Below, piece by piece: positions 1 to 8,549 of a stretch of 41,625 nucleotides of DNA. Both the position numbers and the translations under genes were made by a program. The stretch covers positions 1 to 41,625 of the forward strand of contig CAMKOM010000027.1 of assembly GCA_946414435.1 (NCBI GenBank). Reading direction: 5' to 3'. Every line of letters starts with the position of its first letter. Position 1 is the stretch's first letter. A model generated the notes under the pieces. That model did no database searches. It had not been told where the DNA came from and was given only the letters and a program-made list of their open reading frames with translations. The DNA is from an uncultured Bacteroidota bacterium. Lineage in GTDB: Bacteria; Bacteroidota; Bacteroidia; Bacteroidales; SZUA-534.

Positions 1-138
1 ATTGCAGTGTTCGACGTGAACGGCCGCATGGTTCGCAAGACTCTTGCCGCCGGCAGCCGCACCGAGATTCAAATGCAGCGTCAAGGCTTGTACATTGTCC
101 GCTATGGCAACCAGGCAAAACGAGTGGTTATTAAATAG
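1..138 (+). CDS. C-terminal end of a T9SS-secreted protein (5' end outside window)
   Basis: An open frame runs from the first base to a TAG stop and encodes the last 45 residues of a larger protein. The sequence has the type A C-terminal sorting domain pattern of Bacteroidetes T9SS cargo: a strand with FDVNGRMV, a variable loop, then GLYIVRYGNQAKRVVIK at the very end. Known family behaviour is that this domain directs passage through the outer-membrane SprA channel and is then cleaved by a PorU-type sortase. The cargo part lies upstream of the window, so its function cannot be told. The tail resembles those of the proteins ending at 3237 and 15014, so this is the first of three sorting-domain proteins in the first 15 kb. 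Confidence 0.8.
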   Translation: MAVFDVNGRMVRKTLAAGSRTEIQMQRQGLYIVRYGNQAKRVVIK

Positions 139-181
139 AGATTATGGCAATACTCTGATCTAATTAAGAGTGATCATGTGA

Positions 182-214
182 GGGGCGTCAATTATGGCGC
201 CCCTTCGTGTTTTT
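182..214 (+). terminator. intrinsic terminator after the partial sorting-domain gene
   Basis: GGGGCG at 182-187 pairs with CGCCCC at 198-203 across a 10-base loop, followed by a T-rich run (TTCGTGTTTTT, 204-214). It sits 43 bases after the stop codon at 138 and separates that gene from the next one. Confidence 0.7.
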
Positions 215-336
215 AGTCACCCTATGTGTTTCTCCAAAAAATCGATTGCTCGCCAAACAATTATTTTTCTAATTTTACCGCTACGAACCATTGTCCAATT
301 CTGATAAATGTATATAAACCTTTAAAAATTAAATAA

Positions 337-3237
337 ATGAAACGTATTTTGTCTTTTATTGTAGCCGTAATGTTTGCCACTCAGGCGTGGGCAGCAGCTA
401 CAACTTTTACTGTTGGTAAATTGAAATACACTGTAACCGATGAAACAAACCATTATGTTTCGGTTGGCAAAGGTTCAACTGAACCTACAGGAGCACTCAA
501 TATTCAAGAAAAAGTAACCAACCCCAACGATGGTTTGGAATATACAGTTACAAGCATCGGCTTTCGTGCGTTCCGTAATTGCAGCAGTCTGACAGCAGTT
601 TCACTTCCCAATTCAATTACAAACATCAGTGAGCAAACGTTTTCTTATTGTAGCGGCCTAACAACAATTACCATACCAAATTCAGTTACAAGCATCGGCA
701 GCTTTGCGTTCTCTCATTGTAGTAAACTAACATCGGTCACTATTCCCAATTCGGTTGAAAGCATCGGCGACGCTGTGTTCGAAGGTTGCAGCGGTTTGAC
801 AGAAATAAGTGTGGAACGAAGCAACACAAAATACGCATCCCAAGATGGTGTGTTGTTTAATAAAGACAAGACAACTATTGTATGTTATCCTGCCCATAAA
901 ACAGGCACAACATATACCATTCCTCAAACGGTCAAAAGCATTGAGGACTATGCGTTCTATGGTTGCGGCCGCCTGACTACGGTAAACATTCCCCAAACGG
1001 TCAAAAGCATTGGCGACAAAGCGTTCTATGGTTGTATCGGCCTGACTTCGGTAACCATCCCCGATTTTGTTACAAGCATTGGCTGGTGTACGTTCTATGG
1101 TTGCAGCAGTCTGACATCGGTAACTATTCCCAAATCTGTCATAATCATCGGATCCGTTGCGTTTGAAGGTTGTAGTAGTCTTACAACAGTCACCATCCCC
1201 AATTCGGTTACAAGCATCGGTAGCGCTGCGTTCTCTAATTGCAGCGGTCTTACATCAGTTACTATCGGCAATTCGGTTACGGACATCTGGGAAGAAGCGT
1301 TTTCTGGTTGCACTAGTCTGACTTCAATTAATATTCCCAATTCGGTTACAAGCATCAAAAGCGGTGCGTTCTATGGTTGCAAAGGTCTGAAAGAAATAAA
1401 TGTGGGAAGCGCTAACACAAATTATACATCCGAAAACGGTGTTTTGTACAATATTGGGAAAACCAACTTGATATGTTATCCTTCAGCTAAAGCGGAAGCA
1501 GCATATACCATTCCCGATGGCGTTACAAGCATCGACAATTGTGCCTTCGAATGTTGTAGCAGTCTGAGATCAGTCACCATTCCAAATTCGGTTACAAACA
1601 TCGACGACTATGCGTTCATTGATTGTAGAGGCTTGAAAGAAATAAATGTAGGAAGTGAAAACACTAAATACGCATCTCAAGATGGCGTACTTTTCAATAA
1701 AGATAAAACAACTATTATATTGTATCCTGCAACTAAAGCAGAAGAATCATATATAATCCCAAATTCAGTTACAACCATCGGTGGCGAAGCGTTCTATGAA
1801 TGCAGAAACCTGAAATACATCACCATCGGTAATTCGGTCACAAGTATTGGTGCAAGAGCATTCTATAATTGTCGCGGTCTTACTTGGATAGTCTACGATG
1901 GTACGCACCAACCTACCTGTGGCACTGATGCTTTCGATCGTGTAAATCCATCAGTTCCTGTATGTGTGCCTGAGGAGTATGAAGGTGATTCATGGTGCGG
2001 TTTACGATTACATGATATTGTATCTCTTTTCCCAACAGTCACCTGCACAGAAGCCGGATTTATAGGAGGGTCTTGTTGTTTAAAATGCGAGAGAATTTTG
2101 GTGGCACCACAAGAAGTGGATGCTCTCGGCCACGATTGGAGCACGCCAACCTACAAATGGGCTGAAGACGGCCATGCCTGCTCAGCAACAGCTGTATGCA
2201 AACGTAATGAGGATCACATTGCGACAGAAGAAGTAACAGCAACAAGTGAAGAAACCGTTGCCGCCACTTGCGAGGAAATGGGAACCACCACCTACACGGC
2301 AACATTTGAAAATGAACCGTTTACTACACAGACGAAAACTGTTGTTGATATTCCTGCCACCGGCCACACCGCCGACAGCGTTGAATTTGAAAATATTGTG
2401 CCGGCAACTTGCACAGCCGCCGGCTCAAAAGACTCAGTGGTTTTCTGCTCAGTTTGCCAAGCAGAGTTGTCCCGCGAGGAAAAAGAAATTGCACCCCTTG
2501 GCCACACGCCAAACAGTGTTGAATTTGAGAATATTGTGCCAGCAACTTGCACCACCGTTGGTACATACGATTCGGTTGTCTATTGCTCAGTATGCCAAGT
2601 AGAATTGTTCCGCGAGGAAAAAGAAGTAGCCGCTCTCGGCCACACCTACAACAGTGCCATTACCGCCCCAACCTGCACCGCTGTTGGCTACACAACACAT
2701 ACTTGCTCGGTATGTGAGTATACATACAACTCAGATACCATAGCAGCTAGCGGCCACACAGAGGTTGTGGATGCTGCCATTGCTGCCACCTGTACCGCCG
2801 CAGGCAAAACCGAGGGCAAGCATTGCTCTGTATGTGATGCTGTTTTGGTTGCGCAAGAAGAAGTAGCGGCTTTAGGCCACAAGTTTGAAAAATACACCTA
2901 TAACAACGATGCTACCACCGCCGCCGATGGCACAGAGACCTCCACCTGTGAGCGCGGCTGCGGCGCAACCGACACCCGCGTTGCCGAAGGCACCAAACTG
3001 CCAGAAACAGAGAAAGGCACGGCAGTTTCAGAAGTTGCCAGCACGCTGAATATCTATGCCCACGGCAACACCATAGTTGTTGAAAACGCCACAGACGAAA
3101 TCAGCATTTACAATGCAAGGGGCACATTGGTTTGCAGGAACGCAACGCCTTGTGTTCGCACGGAAATTCTTATCACCGCTCCAGGCATCTACATTGTGAA
3201 GGTAGGCGGTACGGCCAAACGGGTGATGGTGGAATAG
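337..3237 (+). CDS. BspA-like leucine-rich repeat surface protein with T9SS sorting domain
   Basis: A 966-residue secreted protein. Residues 1-20 are a signal peptide (basic start, hydrophobic core, AWAA end). Residues about 65-560 hold some 15 LRR_5 (Treponema/BspA-type) repeats of about 23 residues, each with an AF..C core and SVTIPNSVTSIG-like strand. Three insertions with a DGVLFN or NGVLYN core interrupt the array; two of them (around DNA 829-890 and 1669-1725) are nearly the same at DNA level. From about residue 597 come repeats with an ATCTxxG...CSVC...LGH pattern, starting near 675, 721, 767, 805 and 846; such CxxC/GH repeats are common in gut bacterial surface proteins. Residues about 895-966 form a T9SS sorting domain ending GGTAKRVMVE. 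BspA-type proteins are known as adhesins in oral Bacteroidetes; adhesion here is inferred. The ATG at 337 gives the signal peptide directly. No good Bacteroidetes promoter was found upstream. Confidence 0.9.
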   Translation: MKRILSFIVAVMFATQAWAAATTFTVGKLKYTVTDETNHYVSVGKGSTEPTGALNIQEKVTNPNDGLEYTVTSIGFRAFRNCSSLTAVSLPNSITNISEQTFSYCSGLTTITIPNSVTSIGSFAFSHCSKLTSVTIPNSVESIGDAVFEGCSGLTEISVERSNTKYASQDGVLFNKDKTTIVCYPAHKTGTTYTIPQTVKSIEDYAFYGCGRLTTVNIPQTVKSIGDKAFYGCIGLTSVTIPDFVTSIGWCTFYGCSSLTSVTIPKSVIIIGSVAFEGCSSLTTVTIPNSVTSIGSAAFSNCSGLTSVTIGNSVTDIWEEAFSGCTSLTSINIPNSVTSIKSGAFYGCKGLKEINVGSANTNYTSENGVLYNIGKTNLICYPSAKAEAAYTIPDGVTSIDNCAFECCSSLRSVTIPNSVTNIDDYAFIDCRGLKEINVGSENTKYASQDGVLFNKDKTTIILYPATKAEESYIIPNSVTTIGGEAFYECRNLKYITIGNSVTSIGARAFYNCRGLTWIVYDGTHQPTCGTDAFDRVNPSVPVCVPEEYEGDSWCGLRLHDIVSLFPTVTCTEAGFIGGSCCLKCERILVAPQEVDALGHDWSTPTYKWAEDGHACSATAVCKRNEDHIATEEVTATSEETVAATCEEMGTTTYTATFENEPFTTQTKTVVDIPATGHTADSVEFENIVPATCTAAGSKDSVVFCSVCQAELSREEKEIAPLGHTPNSVEFENIVPATCTTVGTYDSVVYCSVCQVELFREEKEVAALGHTYNSAITAPTCTAVGYTTHTCSVCEYTYNSDTIAASGHTEVVDAAIAATCTAAGKTEGKHCSVCDAVLVAQEEVAALGHKFEKYTYNNDATTAADGTETSTCERGCGATDTRVAEGTKLPETEKGTAVSEVASTLNIYAHGNTIVVENATDEISIYNARGTLVCRNATPCVRTEILITAPGIYIVKVGGTAKRVMVE

Positions 3238-3259
3238 GAATTTTTGGTAAATAATTTAA

Positions 3260-3422
3260 GCCCCAAAGGGGCGACATAACATAGGCAGGGGCGTAAACCC
3301 CTGTTTTGTTGCCCACCAACAAACCAAACCAGGAAAGGGTGACACCGCAAAATTTTATGTGCCACCCCGGTGGGGTTCAATTAGCATTCGTTTGGTTAGA
3401 AACAAAGCAACCTTCAGGTTGC
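3260..3422. repeat. cluster of five consecutive perfect hairpins (dispersed-repeat-like spacer)
   Basis: Five short perfect inverted repeats follow one another: GCCCC/GGGGC (3260-3264 with 3268-3272), CAGGGG/CCCCTG (3286-3291 with 3298-3303), TTTGTTG/CAACAAA (3305-3311 with 3317-3323), ACCCC/GGGGT (3364-3368 with 3372-3376) and GCAACC/GGTTGC (3407-3412 with 3417-3422). Loops are only 3-6 bases. The motif style (GCCCCAAAGGGGC, CAGGGGCGTAAACCCCTG) resembles short palindromic elements scattered between genes of many Bacteroidetes. No open frame crosses it convincingly. The first hairpin might also end transcription of the preceding gene, but no T-tract follows. Confidence 0.6.
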
Positions 3423-3733
3423 GCTCCGTTCCGTGCTTTCTGCGTTTTCCGTGGTTAGAGAAAAATCCGCCGTGAAAGTCAGTGTGGTTTTGTGTCGTCA
3501 GTGCGAAATTATAATTGCCAAAATGTCAGTTCAAATAATGACACGTGCTACAATCTGTTTTTCAATTATTTACGCTAATCATTGCCACCGTCAGTGACAC
3601 GATGCCAACCATTGCGTGGCATATTGGCACGAAAAACGGGACGAATCGGCTTTGGCACAGATTATGATAAATGCCGCATCGGCTTTCGGGCTGAATTTTT
3701 TGAAAACATTTATTAATTAAATATCATTTAAAA
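3423..3733. other. non-coding region upstream of groES
   Basis: About 310 bases without a credible gene. The first part (TTTCTGCG and TTTTCCGTGGTTA, around 3438-3458) resembles degenerate spacer repeats. Further on there are two CGTCAGTG copies (about 3496 and 3588) and overlapping inverted repeats (ATGCCA...TGGCAT and TGCCAA...TTGGCA, about 3602-3632) close to where a groES promoter is expected. No CIRCE element (TTAGCACTC-N9-GAGTGCTAA) and no clear TAnnTTTG box was found, so regulation of groESL cannot be assigned. Confidence 0.5.
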
Positions 3734-4018
3734 ATGGCACAAGTATTAAAAGGTAAGGTAATTCCAGGCAAAGCACTGGTGTTGCCGGCAGAGGCTGAGA
3801 CAAAGACAGCAGGCGGAATCTACATTCCCGACACCGCAAAAGACAAACCCACTCAGGGCAAAGTTGTGTTGCTCGGCGCGCCGCTCAAAGACGAAACCCC
3901 AATCGACGTCAAGGTTGGCGACAATGTGATGTACGGCAAATATTCGGGCACCGAAGTCGAAATCGATGGCACCAAATATGTGCTTATCAACACAAAAGAC
4001 ATCATCTACATTTTCTAA
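3734..4018 (+). CDS. groS: co-chaperonin GroES
   Basis: A 94-residue GroES-family protein, the heptameric lid that closes the GroEL cage in the cytoplasm. The mobile loop is clear (ETKTAGGIYIPDTAKDKP, about residues 22-39), with GGIYIP as the GroEL-contacting tripeptide region, and VGDNVMYGKYSGTEVEIDGTKYVLI follows the family pattern in the second half. The N-terminus is atypical: where most GroES have IKPLxDRVLV, this one has VIPGKALVLP, so the usual Asp-Arg pair is missing. Length is normal. It lies 19 bases upstream of groEL, an operon arrangement that confirms the assignment. Confidence 0.95.
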   Translation: MAQVLKGKVIPGKALVLPAEAETKTAGGIYIPDTAKDKPTQGKVVLLGAPLKDETPIDVKVGDNVMYGKYSGTEVEIDGTKYVLINTKDIIYIF

Positions 4019-4025
4019 CATCTAA

Positions 4026-5669
<1,644 letters not shown>

Positions 5670-5701
5670 AAAAGAATTTTTTCATAGTTGATTAGAGGGA
5701 G

Positions 5702-5727
5702 GGGAGGCCGAAAGGCCCCCCTTTTTT
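5702..5727 (+). terminator. intrinsic terminator of groES-groEL
   Basis: GGGAGGCC (5702-5709), GAAA tetraloop, GGCCCCCC (5714-5721) with one A-C mismatch, then six T. It lies 33 bases downstream of the groEL stop. Confidence 0.85.
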
Positions 5728-5779
5728 GTTGAATGCAAATTATAGGTGTGGGCGAGGAGAGAAGGCTCTCCGCTACCGC

Positions 5780-6919
5780 CTATCGTTTGAGCAGTCTAAC
5801 CAGCGATGCTGCAATTAGCGGATAGAAGCAGAGGTTGAAACTCTGCGGAAGCAGAAATCCAAAAATCATTATGCCGTTTTCTGCTATCAAGATGGCGCGT
5901 AGCCATTTATGCCATTGCTTTTCGGCGTTTCCGATGGTGAAAACGTAGACCAGAAACAGTGGCGAAGCCCACAGCAAGTTCAGATTGCCCACGGTAGCTC
6001 CGTGGTCGGTGGCGAACCATAGCAGTGTTATCAGGAGCCCTAGCAGGCCGATGATGCAGAAATAAATGCGGTCGAATATCACAAGTGCGGTTGCCGACAA
6101 ACGAAATGTCATAACAACAACGGCAATCAGCAACAAACAGAAAATCAGCATAGGCGACAAGAACCAAGGCGTTTTGTCGTACACGATTTTCGATTCAACC
6201 AGCAGGCGCGTGTTGCTAACAAGCGGCAGAGTGTCTATCTGACAGTCAGCAAGATAATCGTGCAGTTTGTCAGGGATGAACGACTGCTGGCGGCTTGTGG
6301 CCCTGTGGTCGGTGATGCTGCCCAGCACAAGGTCGATGCCGGTCTTCGTCCACTGGCTGCCGTCGAGGTAGGGATGGATGCAGTCACGCATCGAAGGTTG
6401 CGGTAGAGTGTCGGTGGCTGTGTAGGTTAGCGACTCACCGAAAGCGTGGTAGAGCATGTCGAGCACCCGTGTGGCGCAGTTGTCGAAGAAAAAATCGTAC
6501 TGATAATCACAGTTTTCAGGCAGGCTGTTCTCTTCGAGCAACTCGTAGAGGTGCTGTCGTTGTTCGAGCGTCAGATTGAGCCGTTGCGCCACCACCTGCC
6601 GCCCGCGGTGCTCGTAGGTATATACAAACTCGCGGTAGCTTTCGGTGGAAAGTTGATAGAGCAGTTTGCCGGCGCAGAATTTCAGGTAAAAATGCGGTGT
6701 ATTGAAACTGAAAGTGCCGTAGTTGAACACCTCGTGCAGGTTCTGCCGCGGGTCAATTACACCGATTGCCGTATGGCCGAACTGTGAGTAGAGCTGGTTG
6801 CCTGGCGCACAGGTGTAAACCTCAATATACGACCGTTCGCTCAACTGCAGTGGTTGCGCTGCTGCAATCGTCATTGAAAATACTGCTATAATGCTGATTA
6901 TTAAGATTTTCTTCATCAC
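5780..6919 (-). CDS. DUF4105 / Lnb-like membrane protein, candidate lipoprotein N-acyltransferase
   Basis: A 379-residue protein with a signal sequence (residues 1-21), a periplasmic DUF4105 domain (about 25-240) and four or five membrane segments in the C-terminal third (from about 255). The DUF4105 domain is recognised from YSQFGHTAI and the DNCATR motif. In recent literature this family (now called the Lnb N-terminal periplasmic domain) includes Lnb, the enzyme adding the third acyl chain to lipoproteins in Bacteroides; the conserved His and Cys are thought to be catalytic. Both are present here, as His49 and Cys148. Bacteroidetes often have several DUF4105 paralogues, so this copy may have another substrate. 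It is 11 bases downstream of the Nudix gene, so the two are probably co-transcribed. Domain call sure, function inferred. Confidence 0.75.
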   Translation of the reverse strand: MMKKILIISIIAVFSMTIAAAQPLQLSERSYIEVYTCAPGNQLYSQFGHTAIGVIDPRQNLHEVFNYGTFSFNTPHFYLKFCAGKLLYQLSTESYREFVYTYEHRGRQVVAQRLNLTLEQRQHLYELLEENSLPENCDYQYDFFFDNCATRVLDMLYHAFGESLTYTATDTLPQPSMRDCIHPYLDGSQWTKTGIDLVLGSITDHRATSRQQSFIPDKLHDYLADCQIDTLPLVSNTRLLVESKIVYDKTPWFLSPMLIFCLLLIAVVVMTFRLSATALVIFDRIYFCIIGLLGLLITLLWFATDHGATVGNLNLLWASPLFLVYVFTIGNAEKQWHKWLRAILIAENGIMIFGFLLPQSFNLCFYPLIAASLVRLLKR

Positions 6920-6930
6920 AATTATCTATT

Positions 6931-7551
6931 TTATTTTCTATTGCCTAATGCCTTTTCAATCACTTCAGGTATCGATGAAAAACTGTTTTTCAGCAAGTTA
7001 TCAATTTCGGTGGGCACAACCCAAACGGCTTCGGTAATGTCTTCTTCGGTTTGCGGTGTGGTCTCGATGTTGTCGCCGCAACGCATTAAATACCAGTCGG
7101 TTGACTTCAATATCGGCTGGCTGCCAATATAATATGTATGGTAGGTTGTGCAGATGGGCCGTTCGATTTCCAAGCCGCCAATGCCGCATTCTTCGGTCAC
7201 TTCGCGCACGGCGCACTCGCGGCTCTCTTCGCCAGGCTCAATGTGACCTTTCGGAATGTCCCATTTGCCTTTTCGTTTGATAAACAGATAATTACCGCTG
7301 CCGTTCACAACCAATCCGCCTGCCGCACGACGCACTTCGAACAGAGTCTGAAAATCGGCCCAAGCGCTTGCAATATCGTTACATAAAATCCTGATATGGT
7401 GGCCGTTGTGTTTTTCGACATATACAAAAAGAAATTCCTTCAAATTTTCGATTCCGCTATATTTATATATTATTGTAGTTTTGCGATGGAAATCGGGGGT
7501 GTCGGTGAAGACCAGTACGTTTCCGAAAAAGAAAACTTTAAATTTTGACAT
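6931..7551 (-). CDS. Nudix hydrolase
   Basis: A 206-residue cytoplasmic protein with a complete Nudix box GX5EX7REUXEEXGU at residues 102-124 (starts GHIEPGEES, ends REVTEECGI). The Glu residues that bind the divalent metal are all present, so hydrolysis of a nucleoside diphosphate linked to X is expected; the substrate is not predictable. Residues 1-75 form an N-terminal extension typical of Bacteroidales members, and the KWDIPKG motif before the box is seen in many of them. The first ATG is one base from the divergent pyrE start, so its promoter must lie inside pyrE. It is followed after 11 bases by the DUF4105 gene. Confidence 0.88.
   Translation of the reverse strand: MSKFKVFFFGNVLVFTDTPDFHRKTTIIYKYSGIENLKEFLFVYVEKHNGHHIRILCNDIASAWADFQTLFEVRRAAGGLVVNGSGNYLFIKRKGKWDIPKGHIEPGEESRECAVREVTEECGIGGLEIERPICTTYHTYYIGSQPILKSTDWYLMRCGDNIETTPQTEEDITEAVWVVPTEIDNLLKNSFSSIPEVIEKALGNRK
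7476..7483 (+). promoter_or_regulatory. candidate pyrE promoter -7 element inside the divergent Nudix gene
   Basis: TAGTTTTG matches the Bacteroidetes -7 consensus TAnnTTTG exactly, 70 bases before the pyrE ATG. The expected -33 TTG is poor (TTC near 7453). The position lies inside the coding region of the opposite-strand Nudix gene. Confidence 0.4.
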
Positions 7552-7552
7552 T

Positions 7553-8194
7553 ATGGATACGATAAATCAAATTCAACAAAAAGTTGCTTCTTATTTACTG
7601 CAAATTAAAGCAATTAAACTGTCACCGTCAACACCGTTCACGTGGGCGTCGGGCTTGAAATCGCCAATTTATTGCGACAACCGCGCCACACTGTCGTTTC
7701 CCGAGGTCCGCGGCTATATCCGTGACTCGTTTGCTGCGCTTGTCCGTCAGAAATATCCTGATGCACAGGTGATTGCTGGTGTGGCCACGGGCGCTATTGC
7801 TCACGGTGTGCTGGTTGCCGAAGCGCTCGGTCTGCCGTTTGTGTATGTCCGCAGCGATGCCAAAACTCACGGAATGTGCAATCGTGTTGAGGGCAATCTG
7901 CAAAAGGGGCAGAAAGTTGTGGTTATCGAGGATCTGATTTCGACTGGCGGCAGCAGTCTTGCAGCCGTTGAGGCTCTGCGTGAGGCCGGCGCCGATGTGC
8001 TTGGCCTTTATGCCATTTTCACCTACGGGTTCAAACGCGCTGTTGATGCCTTTGCCGCAGCCAACTGCAATCTCGACACCTTGAGCAACTACGACGCTCT
8101 GCTCGAGCACGCTCTCGAAATAGGCTACATCGCCCCCGACCAACTTGAGGCTCTGAAAAAATGGCGCCACGCACCGGAGGAGTGGGGAAAGTAA
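7553..8194 (+). CDS. pyrE: orotate phosphoribosyltransferase
   Basis: A 213-residue enzyme that joins orotate with PRPP to give orotidine 5'-monophosphate, the fifth step of UMP synthesis. The PRPP-binding motif VVVIEDLISTGGSS (about residues 121-134) and the substrate segment FTWASGLKSPIYCDNR near residue 29 identify it. The ATG at 7553 is chosen although the frame stays open upstream to 7406: the extra residues would overlap the divergent Nudix coding region and do not resemble the family, whereas MDTINQIQQKVASYLL fits the usual N-terminal helix. No other pyr gene is nearby. It ends in a strong terminator. Confidence 0.95.
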   Translation: MDTINQIQQKVASYLLQIKAIKLSPSTPFTWASGLKSPIYCDNRATLSFPEVRGYIRDSFAALVRQKYPDAQVIAGVATGAIAHGVLVAEALGLPFVYVRSDAKTHGMCNRVEGNLQKGQKVVVIEDLISTGGSSLAAVEALREAGADVLGLYAIFTYGFKRAVDAFAAANCNLDTLSNYDALLEHALEIGYIAPDQLEALKKWRHAPEEWGK

Positions 8195-8228
8195 GAATGA
8201 TTTAGAATTTTGATTGAATTTATTTGTT

Positions 8229-8267
8229 GCGGGCGGGGGGCTAACCAACTCCTCCGCCCGCTTTTTT
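8229..8267 (+). terminator. intrinsic terminator of pyrE
   Basis: An 11-bp G+C-rich stem (GCGGGCGGGGG from 8229 with CCTCCGCCCGC ending 8261, one G-T pair) and a run of six T at 8262-8267, 35 bases after the stop codon. Confidence 0.9.
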
Positions 8268-8549
8268 ATAAGTAACGTTCCCGATTTCAAATTGAGTGAT
8301 ACTCATTATGCGGCAACCTTTGGGGTTTATTTTGCTATGTTATAGTAAATTATCTTGGAGTAGGTACAATTACCTATTGCTTTTTCTTCATATATTGGCC
8401 ATTATTGTACCATCAAATTATTGTCTTGATAAACAAGTCGAAACAACACACAAAATAATTAAAAGGTAAAATTTACGCGATACTATTCCAAGCATATCTG
8501 CAAACAATTGAAAAAAACAATAAAATATTAAACTAAAAATTAATTGAAA
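8268..8549. other. non-coding leader region of the giant surface protein
   Basis: About 280 A+T-rich bases without a gene. It contains a perfect TAGGTA-CAAT-TACCTA hairpin or operator-like palindrome (8361-8376) and GAGT-GAT-ACTC (about 8295-8305). No exact TAnnTTTG box was found; the nearest is TTATTTTG near 8331. The gene's mRNA leader may therefore be long. Confidence 0.4.

Noticed and set aside
3481-3733. CIRCE or sigma54-type control site before groES
   Set aside because: No TTAGCACTC-N9-GAGTGCTAA; TGGCAC occurs near 3653 but lacks the TTGC element at the right distance.
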